Source: Cristatella mucedo (Eukaryota; Bryozoa; Phylactolaemata; Cristatellidae). From it: a stretch of 64,000 nucleotides of DNA. The stretch spans positions 2,068,501 to 2,132,500 of the forward strand of contig WPIO01000038.1 of assembly GCA_009760855.2 (NCBI GenBank), given 5' to 3'. How positions within the stretch are numbered: the first letter of the stretch is position 1; the number at the start of each line of letters is the position of its first letter. The position numbers and the translations under genes were made by a program. Below, one piece after another: positions 1 to 13,700 of this stretch. The notes below the pieces were generated by a model. The model saw only the letters and a program-made list of their open reading frames with translations. It was not told the DNA's origin and did not search any database.

Positions 1-1735
1 TCCCACTGTCCTGCTCCTACGTTGATCTGCTGCTGCCATGTATAACTAACATCTTTACTATGTCATTAGCCTCAGGCCATGTCCCAGCACCTTTCAAAAA
101 AGCTGTAGTAAGGCCACTTCTCAAGAAAGCGACACTAGACCAAGAGAATTTGAGCAACTACCGCCCAGTCTCACTTCTACCATTCCTATCAAAGACATTG
201 GAACGGGTCGTGGCAGACCAGCTTAACTCATATATCGAAACCTGACACGTTGCTAGCAAGTTCCAGTCTTGCTTTAGAGCTAATCACTCCACTGAGTCAG
301 CATTGCTTAGGGTATACAACGACCAACATGGGTAGAGTGTCTCTGCTTGTTTTGCTCGCTCTTTCGGCAGCTTTTGATACCATCGATCACAAAGTTCTTC
401 TAAAGCGCCTCACATCTCGCCTGGGCATCACTGGCACTGCTCTGCAGTGGTTAAGGTCCTATCTCAGTGGAAGACTCGAGAGTATTGACGTGAATGGAGA
501 AAGATCATCTGAGGTACCTCTTAAATATGGGGTACCTCAAGGCTCCATGCTAGGTCCGGTTCTTTTCATGGTTTACACTCTCCCTCTTGCTGATGTGATT
601 GCCAAAAACAATCTAGGCTTTCACTTCTATGCGGATGACACTCAGTTGTACCTTTGCTTTGATCCCTCCCAGCCTTCGAGCACCTCAAATTCTCTAAACT
701 CACTAGCTGCATGCATCGATGACATCCGCACATGGATGGCAGCAAATTTTCTAAAACTTAACGATGATAAAACTAACTTACTAGTTATGGGCAAACCCAG
801 TGCGATTCACAAATTGGAAAGGCTGATGCTCAAAATGGGCTCCACCAGCATATCTCCTGTGGAATCAGCTCGAAATCTAGGTGTCATATTCCAAAGCGAC
901 CTCTCGTTAGACGGCCATATTAGCTCGACAGTCAAATCTGCCTATTTTCAGCTTCATAACATTGCTAAAATTCGGGCTTGTTTAGATAAGGATACCACGT
1001 TCAAGTTGGTCCATGCATTCGTGACATCTCGTCTCGACTTCTGCAACTCACTGCTTACTGGCCTACCAGCATGTGCAATCAGGCGATTGCAGCTGGTGCA
1101 AAACTCCGCAGCTAGGCTTGTCTGTCGTGGGCGTCGCAGTTGCCACATTACTCCACTTCTTGCCGACCTGCACTGACTACCAGTCAAGCAATGGATTAAC
1201 TTCAAGGTTTTGTCGCTCACTTTTAGGTCCCTTCATTCTTTGGCTCCTGCCTATCTCTCAGATATACTCCCCCACCAAGCCAAGCATCGTACCACCCGCT
1301 TTTCGGAATCCAACAGTCTACAAATACCTCGTACAAACCTCAAATCCTTTGGAGACGGTGCATTTAGTTCGTATGCTCCCAAAGCCTGGAACTCCCTCCC
1401 GACCTGTGTCAGAACATCCCCTGACCTGACCACATTCAAAAGGAACTTAAAAACACACCTATTTTGGACAGCATTTAGTGGGTCCCTGTGATTCGTCCTT
1501 GATGTGCTTATGCGTGCTGACACTGTGCATGCTGCCACTAACCACATTTGCATGCTGACCCTGTGCATGTCACCCCTAACCACGTTATTCATTTTGTTTG
1601 TTTTTCAAGCATGATATTACTTACCATTCAATTGCATTTCTCTTTGCAGTAAATGTAAAGCACCTAGAGGGAGAGATCGAGTTATCTGAGGGGGCTTTAT
1701 CAAGTGCATTATTATTATTATTATTATTATATAGT
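1..1735 (+). mobile_element. LINE family A (CR1/L2-like), reverse transcriptase 3' part, broken
   Basis: The conserved blocks [43 protein letters not shown] and [10 protein letters not shown] mark a non-LTR reverse transcriptase, with the YADD catalytic motif near 628. It is degenerate: TGA at 243-245, a deletion with frameshift near 328, and TGA at 1174-1176. The frame resumes to a stop at 1491. A 3' UTR follows, ending in an ATT repeat at about 1735. The 5' end is cut by the window edge. Confidence 0.93.
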
Positions 1736-2114
1736 AAGCATCTTGATCATTTGTTATCGATCTGCTAGGAAGGTCCGTGAAAGAATTGCAACAGACCGTG
1801 GAAGGGCCATGCCTTAGCAAGAAAATCATCGTGGATCACCTAGGAAGAACAAACACTGAAATGTTGAGAACCGGCTAACCCTAGAGAATGGCATGCCCCT
1901 TCTGGAGGAGTCCATCGTGTGTTTCAACTGAGTTATAGCCTAGCCATGCCCCTCCTTGTGCCCCTTACGACGTCATTCTGTGCACAAAAATTCTTAAACC
2001 AACCTCCAACACTCAGTCGAGAAGCACATTGCGAAGTTCGTGTCAGCCACGTCATCCATGTGCTTACAATGTACAATAGCTGGCTTCTGAAAATGAGCAT
2101 GTTCAATTTGACCA

Positions 2115-2445
2115 TCCATTATAATATAGATTTGTTTAGAAGAGAATCGAATCTCTTTCTAGGCAGTTGACATTAGTAGAGAAAAAAAGGAAAGTATTAG
2201 AAAGGAAAGGTTTCGACAGATTAGCGATACCGGCACAAGCACGAGTACGTAAAGTCCAAATCCCACAGGCCGAGTAAATGCTGTGAGGGACAGGAGGCTC
2301 CTTACTTCCTATTATATGCCATAGGTTAGGGGCTGTCGTGATGTCTTCCACTAGATAGTTTCAGGCTTAAGGAATATGGGAGCTTAAGTCAAGGTCTCCA
2401 AAGGATATGAGGGTGGTTATAAAATCATAGCTAAGCGACAAGAGT
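2115..2445 (-). mobile_element. LINE family A 3' end fragment
   Basis: It contains worn versions of the family A 3' end (aatctctttctaggca) and, further in, the caaggtctccaaaggat block. No open frame remains. Confidence 0.6.
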
Positions 2446-2704
2446 AAGAGGAGCCGGTGAGACAAAGAAAAGCCTGAGAAGTAATCATTTCAGATAAGAA
2501 ATCTCGAGAAAAATTATGAAGAGACATAAATGTGAGTAACAGGAACTTGTAGCAGCACGTTGCCTATGAGGAGTCAGTACAGGCTGATTAGAAGAGCAGT
2601 ATTTTGGCAAATGGGCTGCTGCTTTTAGAATTTGCTTCAATACGTGTCCATTGCCCCTTGGCATGCCTACACTAGATGATTCGGTGCGCACATTATCAGT
2701 AACA

Positions 2705-2795
2705 ACTTAACATGCTTTCATTCCAGCATATGTAGACTGCCTAGAAAGGATATTTCGTACTCTTAGGGCGCTACAAAAATTAATTGCTGTTATCA
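2705..2795 (+). mobile_element. LINE family A terminal fragment
   Basis: The sequence gtagactgcctagaaagg followed by ctcttagggcgctac matches the last 60 bp of family A in plus orientation. Confidence 0.6.
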
Positions 2796-2799
2796 TTTT

Positions 2800-4055
2800 C
2801 GCAGGACCATCGAAGCATGATACTACCATATAATCTGCGTTGACCAGCTATTTCCGAATGCGCAAGTAGCTGCTAGGTCAAGTGTAGAAGGTGAGGAGTA
2901 AGGAGCCACTGAGCAAGCCCGACCGCCATGTTGGCACTCCCCTTCAAAGTATGGTCCTTGACGAATCTTGATGAATCCTTGACGAACGGTCTGATGTAGT
3001 TTAACAACGGTTGCCTTCTCTAATGTATACGGTGTGCACTGTTGGTCTCGGAATTAGCTGTACACCATCATAATGTCTTTCCACCAGAACATAGCATGCT
3101 TCTTGCAATATTCATTGTGTAGTGCTGGCATTGACTGCATATCATAGTTGTCATAGTTCACCTAGCACATCATGCATAAGCTGCTCTGGTTATTCCAATA
3201 GAATGGGCACTAGCCCCTGACCGTCCGGCGGGCATGGACCGAGAGCCATTTCTGCCTCTTGGCTTCCCTCCGGTTTACTCAGCAATGCGGCTTTCTACAC
3301 CAGCCCCCAAAAGATATTCACACAGGCAAGTCGTCAGTGACTCCAGGCCAGCCGGCTTACGACGCATCCGGTCTACTGGCATCCCACAGAGGCTTCCGCT
3401 TTGTGCGAGAGCTGCATCAAGCTAGGCTTGCACCGGGACAACGGCAGCCTAGTCAGCGGGAAGGTCCTCGGACTTGGCGTCCGTGGGCTCGTGAGCTCCA
3501 TCAGTTTGACTTGAACACATACTGAGCCCGGCTAAATCTCATGCAGCCTCCTCTCATCCCAAGGCAGTCCATCTATTGCTAATACCCTGCTTTTGAACCA
3601 CTGGCAACACACCCTCAACGAAGGCACCCTTTTCCTTGTCAACAGATTTGTCCCTCTGCACTAGCTACCGTCGTGATGGCCGGACAAGACATTGTCAAAG
3701 GGGCAGAAGTTTTGCAGGAGTCCTCCAACACTCTGGTGCACACAGATGTTCTCAATTATGTTTTAGTAAGTTTCATTATTCGTAACATGTGGGTTGATTT
3801 CAAACTGGCACGAAGTTTAGGTTAAACTGATCGATTTTCTGTTGCTGTTGCTCTTGCCACAAATAGGATGTTGAGAGCTCTGTACACTTATTCTTAGGTT
3901 GAAAACCAGGCCACCTTAATGCAATAAGTCCATACTCATAGCACATGGTTCTCAAGTGACAGTCAAGGATGGTTAGATGTGTCCAGAAACAGCCTTTGCA
4001 TGCAACAATATGACCTCACAAGAGTATACTGCTCTTAGCTTCAAGGCATGCAGAT
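2800..4055. other. No gene recognised
   Basis: An open plus-strand stretch at 3234-3525 has no recognisable motif, start context or splice partner. TMEM19 must continue past here on the minus strand, but I could not find its next exon, so this is taken as intron or intergenic sequence. Confidence 0.4.
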
Positions 4056-4059
4056 GGAA

Positions 4060-4625
4060 CAAAAAGATATGCTGACCGAGCCTGCTTTAACAGTTAGGCT
4101 TTCTAACGTCTGAGCAACACTAGGTTTGCCCATAGTTGGTAAGTTGGTTTACCGGCATTCATTTGGAGAAAGTCTACTGGAGTCCAAGTAAGAACGGCAG
4201 CAGCAAAACGTGGTTCTGGAGAGTTGAGAGGGTTTAACAGGCTGAAGGTGGGTATAAAAGCAAAGTGACAGCAGCCTGTCATCAGCATACAAATGAAAGC
4301 CTGGATGGCCAGAGGGAGAGTGCACTGCACACCGTGAAAAGAAATGGTCCCAGAACAGATCTGTGGGGTGCCCAAAACTTCAAAGGCTCCCCGGGCATTG
4401 ACATTCAAGCTCTGAAATCTCCCCAATCGGATGAAACCTAAGCCATCGAAGTGCATTGCTAGTTTAAGCAGGCAGGCAGCATGATGGGGCATTCAACACG
4501 GACTTGGCAATCAATGGTATCAAAAGCTGCCGAGCAAGAGGTGCACAGCAACTAGCTGAGTATCTCTACCCAACCGGGTAAGCATGCATTCCTGAGAACG
4601 CCTGCTCAACGAGCTCTGACCAATG
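4060..4625 (-). mobile_element. LINE family A reverse transcriptase fragment, old
   Basis: It is a degenerate minus-strand copy of the central RT region, recognisable by ctaggtttgcccata, agagggagagt, accgtgaaaagaa and aatggtatcaaaagctgcc in the expected order. It is far more diverged than the other copies. Confidence 0.75.
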
Positions 4626-4856
4626 TCATCGCATTCCTCGGCAGTACCGCGATCGACTGCCCCTCCCCCCAGCGGAGAAGGGGCCACCACAGTGAACCCC
4701 ACCGAGCAGGTGAGATCTTTGGGATACCCTCACTGGCAGCTGCTCGAAAACTGCAGCGGCGTGCATTTTCCTCACGCCGTGTTACATCCTCGTGCACTGT
4801 GCTCAAGCCGCCCTGTCGCGGTCAGCAAAGGCAGCCAGTGAGCGTGGCGGACGTAC

Positions 4857-5108
4857 CTCGAGGCACCCTCCTCATTGTCGTGATCAGCCGAGGCTCGGCC
4901 GAGCTAAGAACTGGACCGAGCTCAGACGAAAACGTGTCGCCGGCGGCTGCGGCAATGGCGCCCACGGCTGCGGCCGCGAGCCGCCAGGCTGCACCCTCTG
5001 CCGGCTTCAGCGGAAGCTCCTGAGGCCCGTAGCGCCAGCAGCTGACAGCAGCCAAAGCGGCCGGCACGCCGCCGTTGCACAGCACCTGAACCCAGTTGCG
5101 CTGCCCTC
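4857..5108 (-). CDS. tmem19: TMEM19 exon 4 (DUF92 signature AGDTFSSE)
   Basis: The exon is 252 nt, phase 1 to phase 1. The acceptor is cttcttttgcag/ga and the donor cgag/gtacgt. It encodes [17 protein letters not shown], an alanine-rich membrane segment, then [15 protein letters not shown] and [13 protein letters not shown]. The Ala-Gly-Asp-Thr-x-x-Ser-Glu motif is the most conserved signature of DUF92 proteins. The Gly-Thr that should follow continues in an exon I could not find downstream, so the gene appears to run off the window. Confidence 0.92.
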
Positions 5109-8100
5109 CTGCAAAAGAAGCCGCAGCAGAAGCATGTTGCTCGCTGACAGACCCACCGAAAGGAGCGCTGCTAGCCACCGCAGCGGCAAAGCTGTAACGG
5201 CACACTTCCGTCGAGCACGACCCGCAGCTGCTGAGGCAACCGTTTGATTGAAACCTGGAGGGGAGCTTAAGGCAGCGAGCGGTATGCCGGTGCGCAACCA
5301 TTTTGCCGATTAAGACTCGATTGCTACGTTGGACGTTTTGCAAATAAGCATCGTGCAACACAAACTACAGAGGCATTTCTCAAAGCTCGAAACGTGTTAG
5401 GCAGCAAGAGAGACAGCTGCAGCCAGCCGATCTGGGGACGAGAAGACCAGCATTTGGCTTTGGCGTGACAGGTCACAGACACGAGCACCACAGGCCAAAT
5501 CCAGCAAAGCACGCTGCTGCTGCTGCTGCTACAGCTCATGGCCTCTAAGATCTCCTACATAGATAGATAGATCCACATAGACGTGAGCTTCAGCCCAGCA
5601 GCGGCCCACTAGTGAATGGGCGAGGTGGGCTACACTGCCTCCCAGGCAAGACGGCTGCATGGGGCGGGGTGTAGTATGGCACTATGCAGACACTCCCACT
5701 TATGATGATTACGACTTGGCAGCAAATAGAATTTGACACATCCAACACGAGCAGCCAGCTCGAGACTGGCACGAGCTGCAGCTTGCATCAACGCTGCCGG
5801 CCACCATGTGACCGGCATGGTGGGCACTAAGCCAAGGGTCTTCAGGAAAAGGGTTGCCAGGCAGCTAGACTGCCTGGTCGACCATCTCACCTCTATGCCA
5901 CTCACCACAGCAGCAGCATCTACATATTAATATCACTGACCGGTCTCCTCGTGGGGTGGCCAGTCACACATGCGAACAAGGCATTCAAATGCATCGTTCA
6001 TAAAGGCACCTGGATTGGGACTGGTTGGGACTGGTTGGGACTGGCTCTCGGTCGCCAGACTACAGGCATCCCATGGGTAGATGCCGTGCAGAATCTAAGC
6101 CTGGGCAAGTGACATGGCCAGCTTATAACCTCCTCTCAACGGTCGGCAAAAAGGTTTCTGACACGGTTCACCCTACACCTATTTATGACACTTTTTCTGA
6201 TTAACGCCCTTGTCCCCTGCCGCACAGGCAGGGCCAAAGCCTAGGCCCTACACGTGACGCCAGCACAAGTACCAAGCAGCGCAGCAGCGGCCGGGAATGC
6301 TGCCCGGCAATGCCGCCCGGCACCGCTAAAAGGCAACGTACCTTGAGCTATTATTTCTTAATATTAATAATAATCCTGATAATAATTTGTTCAAGTGCCC
6401 TAAGCGAAATCAAATCTCTTTCTAGGCACTATACATTTGCTGCAGAGAAGCGCGTTCGATGTGTCCATGGTAGCATGCTTAATGACAGCAAGGGTAACAT
6501 GCCAAGAGGACCTGTAAGATTCGAGGCACGGCCTACACAGCTGCATCAGCTTAGTGTTTGCAATCGTTGGTCCGATACTCTCGACCCCGGCACCTTTGCT
6601 GCACCTTCACTTCGATGCCGCATACCTTCTTTGAAGTTTTCCTCGAGGCCTACCTTCTCCTTTGACTTGAACTGTGTGACCTTGGAGGTGGTCAGGAAGA
6701 AAACTATCAGCGCTACCATCAAGCAGTAGCCGCCCAGAGTCACGGCGCAGCCCACGGCGAATCCTGTGGAAGAGAGCCGAGCGGCGAGCGAGTCCAATGT
6801 CGAGCGGAAAATGAAAGGCTGACACAGCGCGACAGCCTGAGCAGATGGGCCGGCGCGCCGGCGCTCCGTCACGCCCACACCGAGTGCCGGGCTTTGCCGG
6901 CGAGCTCCCGCACGCAGAGGCGACCGAGCTTGGCGTGAGCCGCTCGCGGCACACGGGCGGCCAACCGAGGACAAAGCACTTTAAGGAACCATTGAGCTGG
7001 ACACAAGCAGTGAGCGGTCCGTCCCGGCTAAGAAGAAGCCACCGGTGAAGCGCCGGGCACGTCCTCAAAATAAGAAGAGACGAGGTCACGCAGGTCGCTG
7101 GTAACAGGTGGCCAGACGTGCGCCACTGCTGCCACCTTACTCAAAGCGATCGGTTGACCGGCGCTGTCCCGAAGACTAGTAGTCCAGTGGCTCACTTGTC
7201 TTCGAGCAGGCAGCATGATTTTTTCGAATGAGAGGACAGCACGAAAAACGTCGTGCTGCAGTCGGGGCAGCAGAGCGCACCGGAGCACGACGAGCACTCG
7301 CCTGCCTCGCTAGCTGGCCGGCAGGTTGGCTGGCAACATGAAACGTGGGAGGGTGAGAGTGAAAAGAGATGCCGGGCCCAGTGGAGCAGGTGTCGAATCG
7401 ACCGACCCAAAGGCAGTGTGCTGCCCTCAAACGCAGACCGATTAAGAGCCGATGGCCAGCCACCATGAGGCGCAGGGTCTTCGTCCAGGAGGTAAGGAGC
7501 TCACTCTCCGCGACTCGGCTAAGGGAGGATCGAGCCCTGCAGCCGGCGATCCTTTATTGTCCACTGCATGCACTGGCTGCAGTGGAGATAACCGTTAAGG
7601 CTCTTCTGCCGCTATACAAGTGGGGCTGTTGAATCAGCTAAATAATAATAATAATACACCGAGAACTCAATCTGTTTGCAGGCGCTTCACATTTGCTGCA
7701 AAGGAAACACGATCGAATGGAGAGCGGTATCACGCTTGACAAACAACACGAATAACATGGTTAGGGGTGACATGCACAGTGTCAGCATGAAAGTGTGGTT
7801 AGTCGCAGCTTGCACAGTGTCAGCACGCTTAAGCACATGAAGGACGAATCACAGGGACCCACTAAATGCTGTCATACATAGGTGCGTTCTTAATTTCTTT
7901 TTAAATGTGGTCAAGTCGGGAGGTGTCGTGACACAAGCCGGGAGTGAGTTCCACTCATTTGAAGCATATGAACTACATGCACGGTCTCCAAAAGATTTGA
8001 GGTTCATACGAGCTATTGGTTAACTGCTAGATTCCCAAAAGCGGGTGGCATGATGCTTGGCCTGGTGGGAGAGAAGATCTGATGGTAGGTAGATGGCAGG

Positions 8101-10694
8101 TAGGCTGGAGCGAACGTAAGCTGGAGTCATAGAATGAAGTGAGTAACATGAAGTGACCAACAGTGAGCGACAAAACCTTGAAGTGGATGCATTGCTTGAC
8201 TGGTGGCCAATGCAGGTCGGCAAAAAATCGTGTGATGTGGCAACTTGGACACTCCCGACAGACAAGCCTAGCTGCAGAGTTTTGCACCAGAGCCTGATTG
8301 CACAACGACAACTACTCTCTCGCCACCGACTATGGCTCATCCTTTTCGGAGGTCCTGAGCTGCTGCTTCCATGCTACTCACCACCTCTACTGCTCTCCTG
8401 CTTCAGCTATGCTTCACAGTTTCTCTTTGTTGCATGAGATGAAGCCTGTTGGCTACCGAATGCGTACCGAAAGCCACTTAGGTTGTGAGTGCGCTATACC
8501 AAACTCTACTGCGTAACACTGACTTAGTCTTTGTGGCTTTGTGGAGTTACAGACGTAGATACATTACATTACCAGCAAGCGGTGAGTTAAAAAAGTCAAG
8601 ATGGGATGTCGAAAATGCATGGACCAACTTAGATGTGGTATTCCTGTCTAAACAAGCCCGAATTTTAACAAAAGTAGGCAGACTTGACTGTGGAGTTGAA
8701 GTGGTCGTCTAACGAAAGGTCACTTTGGAACGTGACATCTAGATTTCGTGCAGATTCAACCAGAGATATGCTGGCAGAGCCGATTTTGAGCGTTAACCCT
8801 CTAATATCTGAATCCCACTAGGTTTGCCCACAACTAGTAAAGTTTTATCCCCATTTAATATAACATAATTTGCTGCCATCCAGGGGCAGATGTCATCAGC
8901 GAGTCTGCAGCAAGGGAGTTGAGAAAATTCGAGGTGCTCGAAGGCTGGGAGGGATTAAAGCAAAGGTACAACTGAGTGTCATCCGCATAGAAGTGAAAGC
9001 CTAGATCGTGCTCGGCAATCACATCGGCAAGAGGGAGAGTATACACCGTGAAAAGAATCGGACCTAGCATGGAGCCCTGAGGTACCCCATATTTCAGAGG
9101 TACCTCAGATGATCTTTGTCCATTCACGTCTATACTCTGGAGTCTCCCACTGAGATAGGACCTGAACCACTGCAATGTAGCACCAGTGATGCCCAGGCGA
9201 GATTAGAGGTGCTCAAGAAGGACTTGGTGATCGATAGTATCGAAAGATCGAGCAAAACAAGCCGAGATACTCTACATTCCGAAGTAGGCTGCTATACATC
9301 CGAAGCAATTCTGACCATGTGGGGTGGTTAGCTCTAAAACCAGACCGGAACTTACTAGCAAGGTTGGAAGTTTCAATATAAGAGTTCAGCTGATCTGCCA
9401 CGACTAGTTCTAGTGTCTTTGATAGAAACAGTAGAAGGGTCACTGGACAGAAGTAGCTGAGGTTCTCTTGGTCTAGTGTTGAAGAGGCGAGGCAGATATT
9501 CCCGCACGGACAGCATCAATGTCGAGGGTCTTGAGGTTTTGCAATTCACAAGTGATTTTATAGGAGCAAGAGGAGAGAGCACACATTGTAGACTGAATGA
9601 GATCTGCATGTGGTCAGATAAGCAGGATTTGGTTATAATTGGTGACGACAAAGTGGAGTTGTATGAGAAATTCTGGTCGAGTGTGTGACCCTCGATGTGA
9701 GTAGGGCCAAGCACATGAGCCACAGGAGACAATGCACGAAATTCAGTGCTGAAGACGCCAGATAAGTTATCAAAGTGAATGCTGAAATCACCGATAACAA
9801 GGAAGGGCGGATTTCTTGCACACAGAATCGACGTGAGGTCGGAGAAGTCTGAGATAAAAAAGGAGTTTGGTACCTGGTGAGCGATATACTGCTGCCACCA
9901 TCGGTAATCAAGGCAGTCGATTCAAAAGACGGCTTCGAGGGTACTGCAAATGGCTTGAAGTTGAATTTCGTGTGCACGACAGCAGCAGGCAACTCCACCT
10001 CCACTTTTGATTGATCTAGGGTTGTGAAAGAACGAGAAACCAGTCGGGGTGGCATCTTTAATTGTCAGGCAGTTTCCAAGATTTTAGCCAATTTTTAGTC
10101 AAGGCGAGCAGGTCGAGACCTTTTTCAGAAATAAGGTCCCTTATTACTAGAGGTCTTTTTGCTCATTGAGCGAGGATTCCAAAGGTAAGCGTAAGATGGA
10201 CCACTGGAATTATAACATGCCAGATGACCAGTAAGTTAGAGAGATTCACAGTGATGCATGTGGAGGAGTGTGCTGAGTGGTTCGAGACAATGCTAGGAAT
10301 ACCTACCGAGCAGGAACTCAGCTCGCAGTTCCAGCTAAACGAGCGTTGTCTAACCTGGTGGCTCCGGCCACCGAGGCCGCTCTGGGGTGCTACTCTTTTG
10401 TTATTCCATAATTCGCGAATCTTAGAAACAGCAGTAACATCTACAAATGCATTTGATCTACGCTGACGAAGCGATAACAGCTGCTGACGATCATAACTAA
10501 CATGCAGGTTACTAGCCACCGGCATAGCTAAGGCTGCCGACGGCGTGGCACAACTTGCAGCCCGAAGCGATAAGCGCTTAGATAGCCATAGGTACGTGAT
10601 TTATTGTGTGCTATGGTTAAATAACAATCAGAATAACTTAAAACAGGTCTTGGCTGTATCGTTTCCATATACGATATCCTCAAGAAAATACATA

Positions 10695-10746
<52 letters not shown>

Positions 10747-10762
10747 CGTATATATATACATC

Positions 10763-10794
<32 letters not shown>

Positions 10795-13700
10795 GTATAT
10801 ATATATATATACATATATATACATATATATATATACGATATAAATGTACCACTGATAGCCAACTGGGGAAGGCTGCCCGAAGCATTCACTTCATGAGAGG
10901 AAGCACGCGCTGCCCCACCCCCAGGCCCAACCTGCCTCTCTTAAATTCTAAAATGTCATAATCGCCGTGCCGTGCGAACACGACGTGTGTTCGGCGGAGC
11001 ACATGCTCCCTCCCCCCCCCACCAAGCGACTGCACCGGCAGGCGTGTCCTACCAAGACCCTGCCGTTGGAGCTTAGCAGAACGTTCAAGCCATTCGAGGG
11101 TATTGCAGGCACTAGCCAACTGACTGCGGCCTGAGGCAGAACGCTGCCTGGCAGCCATATGGCAGCCCACAAGCCTCTTTAGCCGGATCTCGTGTGCAAT
11201 GAAGTATCCAGGAACGGTCTGGCGCAGCGCCGGCTAGTGGCACTCACAAGTGCAATAGCGGCTGCCATATCAAGTCCGGTAGCTCCTCTAGCACAGGAGA
11301 GCGGGCTTCCCTAATGTGGGGGGCAGGGGCAGACCCTTTTAGGGAAGCCGCTGCTACTGGCCGGGACTCATTGATGGACCACGATAACAGGACCTGGTTC
11401 AACCCCAAAAACAAGGTGCAGCACCCCAAGCCACCTTCAGAAAGGAATTCCCGGCTACGCCTTGCCCATGCAGCTCTGCCCAAGTAGCCTTTTGAAAGTT
11501 CTGTTTTTTTTTATTCGCGGTTAACATCACCAAATGCTAGGGTCGCCGAAACTGTGCGTTCGACTCTGGAGAGCTATCGATTCCATTGGTGAGCCGTGAT
11601 GGCACACTGGGTAAGGCGGTTACTTTTCACGACCTCGGTCCCTGAAGGTCGTGGGCTTGGTTCCTGCGGTGGTAATGGCTGTGATGGCTGTAAAGGCTTT
11701 TCGGTCGCTATACCAAAGAGATGTTAAGTCAGCGTTGAAAAAGCAGCATCAGCTGCCGAATGGCTTGACAGACATCAGAGCAGCGTTTTGCCAAGCCCGA
11801 ATCACTGCCTCAATTGCAGTATGCATCCGCTGCTGTTCAGCTAATGCACTGGTCACGTGCTCAGGTGCAGTCGAACAAAGAGCGATTCGAATTACGGACA
11901 CATTCGGCTGAGTACGGTGGCCAGCTATAGCAGTAACAGAGACAGCAGCAGCCAGCAGCCAGCAGTGGCGGCAGCGGCGCCGGCAGAGGTGACATACCTG
12001 CCACAGCTCCGGATGGACTGAGACTGCCTTTCTTCATGCTGTGAACGCACATTGCCAACGGAAGGAGAGTGGCAACCGCGAGACGCATGTAGGAAATCGG
12101 TGCTTTCTCAGTGCCTACAGAAGCGCACAGCGTAAGCACGACTGCGTCCGTGAACTTTGAGCAGACGTTGCATCTCCTGCAGCAGAGCTGCGAGTGGTGC
12201 GAACTGATCACTGACAGTATTAAAATAAAGGTACCAAGAAGCTCATAAATGACGTTTGCTAGATTCCTACTCAATCGAGCAACAAGGTCGGACAAGTTTT
12301 AATCCTACCCGTGTCATGGACGCAACCTAACGTCTTGTAACATGTCTGCGGCTGCTTTGCATCTAAGAGATTGAATATATTGAAACTTTGACCTTCGAAT
12401 TGAAGAACAGCCATTGTAACAGTGGAAATATTTTCACGGCCAGAAAAATTCCTGGCATGCCCAACGAGCATTTGCACATAACGGTGGGATGTAGCTACAA
12501 TGACAGTGTCTTGGCAGCTACGTCAGCTAGAGGGTCCTCTTGTCTGTCCTTTGTATTCTTATGCGTGCTGGCACTGTAAATGTTACCATATTTACACGTT
12601 GACAATGTGCATTTTACCTCTAACCAAATTATGCTTGTCAAAATTGTGTAAGTTACAGCTAACCATCCGATCATATTCCCATTACAGCATATGTAAAGTG
12701 CCTAGAAAGAGAAAGTTCTCCGAGAATGGTAAGAAAGTGCATTATTATTATTATTTTTCTTCCTCTTATTATTATTATAATTACCTTAATACTTGGCTGA
12801 GCACTCACACAGACATGCAGCCACACAAGTTCAGATAGATTCACCAGTTATTCCCAGCAAACTCACGCAAAAAATATACAGAAGCAGACATGCTGGTGTT
12901 GCACACATGAACTCGTTCACAAACTCGGAAGGCATAGACCTGCATACACAAACATGGGTACAATCCTTCACACACCCATTATCACAGCTTTTAATGCACA
13001 AGTTCACCTACCCTGTACTGTTTGCCCATGGAAAATACGCCATTCATTATGAACTTCGTCTCACAGCTAGTCAGGAATACAGGAGACCGAGATAATTATG
13101 TCGAGTCATGAACTACGGCTAGCAATACGGTGAAGAAGGCATTCACTGAATGTAATAATATTAATAGTAATATATTTGTATGGCACATCTAAAGAACTTA
13201 TTCTCTTTCCAGGCACTTTCCATACGCTGTACAGGAAGCATGATCAAATGGTTAGTGGTAATTTCCACATGACGATAAGCATAATATAGTTAGCGGTAAC
13301 ATAGATAGTGTCAGTACACAAAAACAAATCACTAAGACCCATCTAATGTTGTGTAGAGCAGGGGCATTTTAGCTTCTTCTGATGTCTTCAAGTCAGGGAT
13401 GTCGTGACGTCAGTAGGAGTGAGTTCCAGGCTTTTGGGAGCATACGAACTAAAGGCACGATCTCCAAAGGATTTGAGGTTGGTTCTAGGCACAGCTATAC
13501 GATTTGCAGTAGATAGGGTGGTAATGTGCCTAGGCTGGTTGTGGGGTAGTTCTGTTAGGTAGGCTGGAGTCACAGAATAAAATAACCTACAGATGAGTGA
13601 CACAACCTTGAAGTCGATAAGCAGCTCTATTAAGAGCAGTGGGTACTACTAATAACTGTTACTATTAATAATAATAATGCACTTGATAAAGCACCCTGAG

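Noticed and set aside
3234-3525. Overlapping plus-strand frames of 63 and 88 codons
   Set aside because: No recognisable motif, no start context and no partner exon.
4520-4702. Minus-strand stretch with FTVVAPSPLGGGAV as a possible TMEM19 exon 5
   Set aside because: The short likeness to the expected TVVG-x-x-x-x-LLGG region fails after 15 residues, there is no convincing acceptor, and it borders a degraded LINE.
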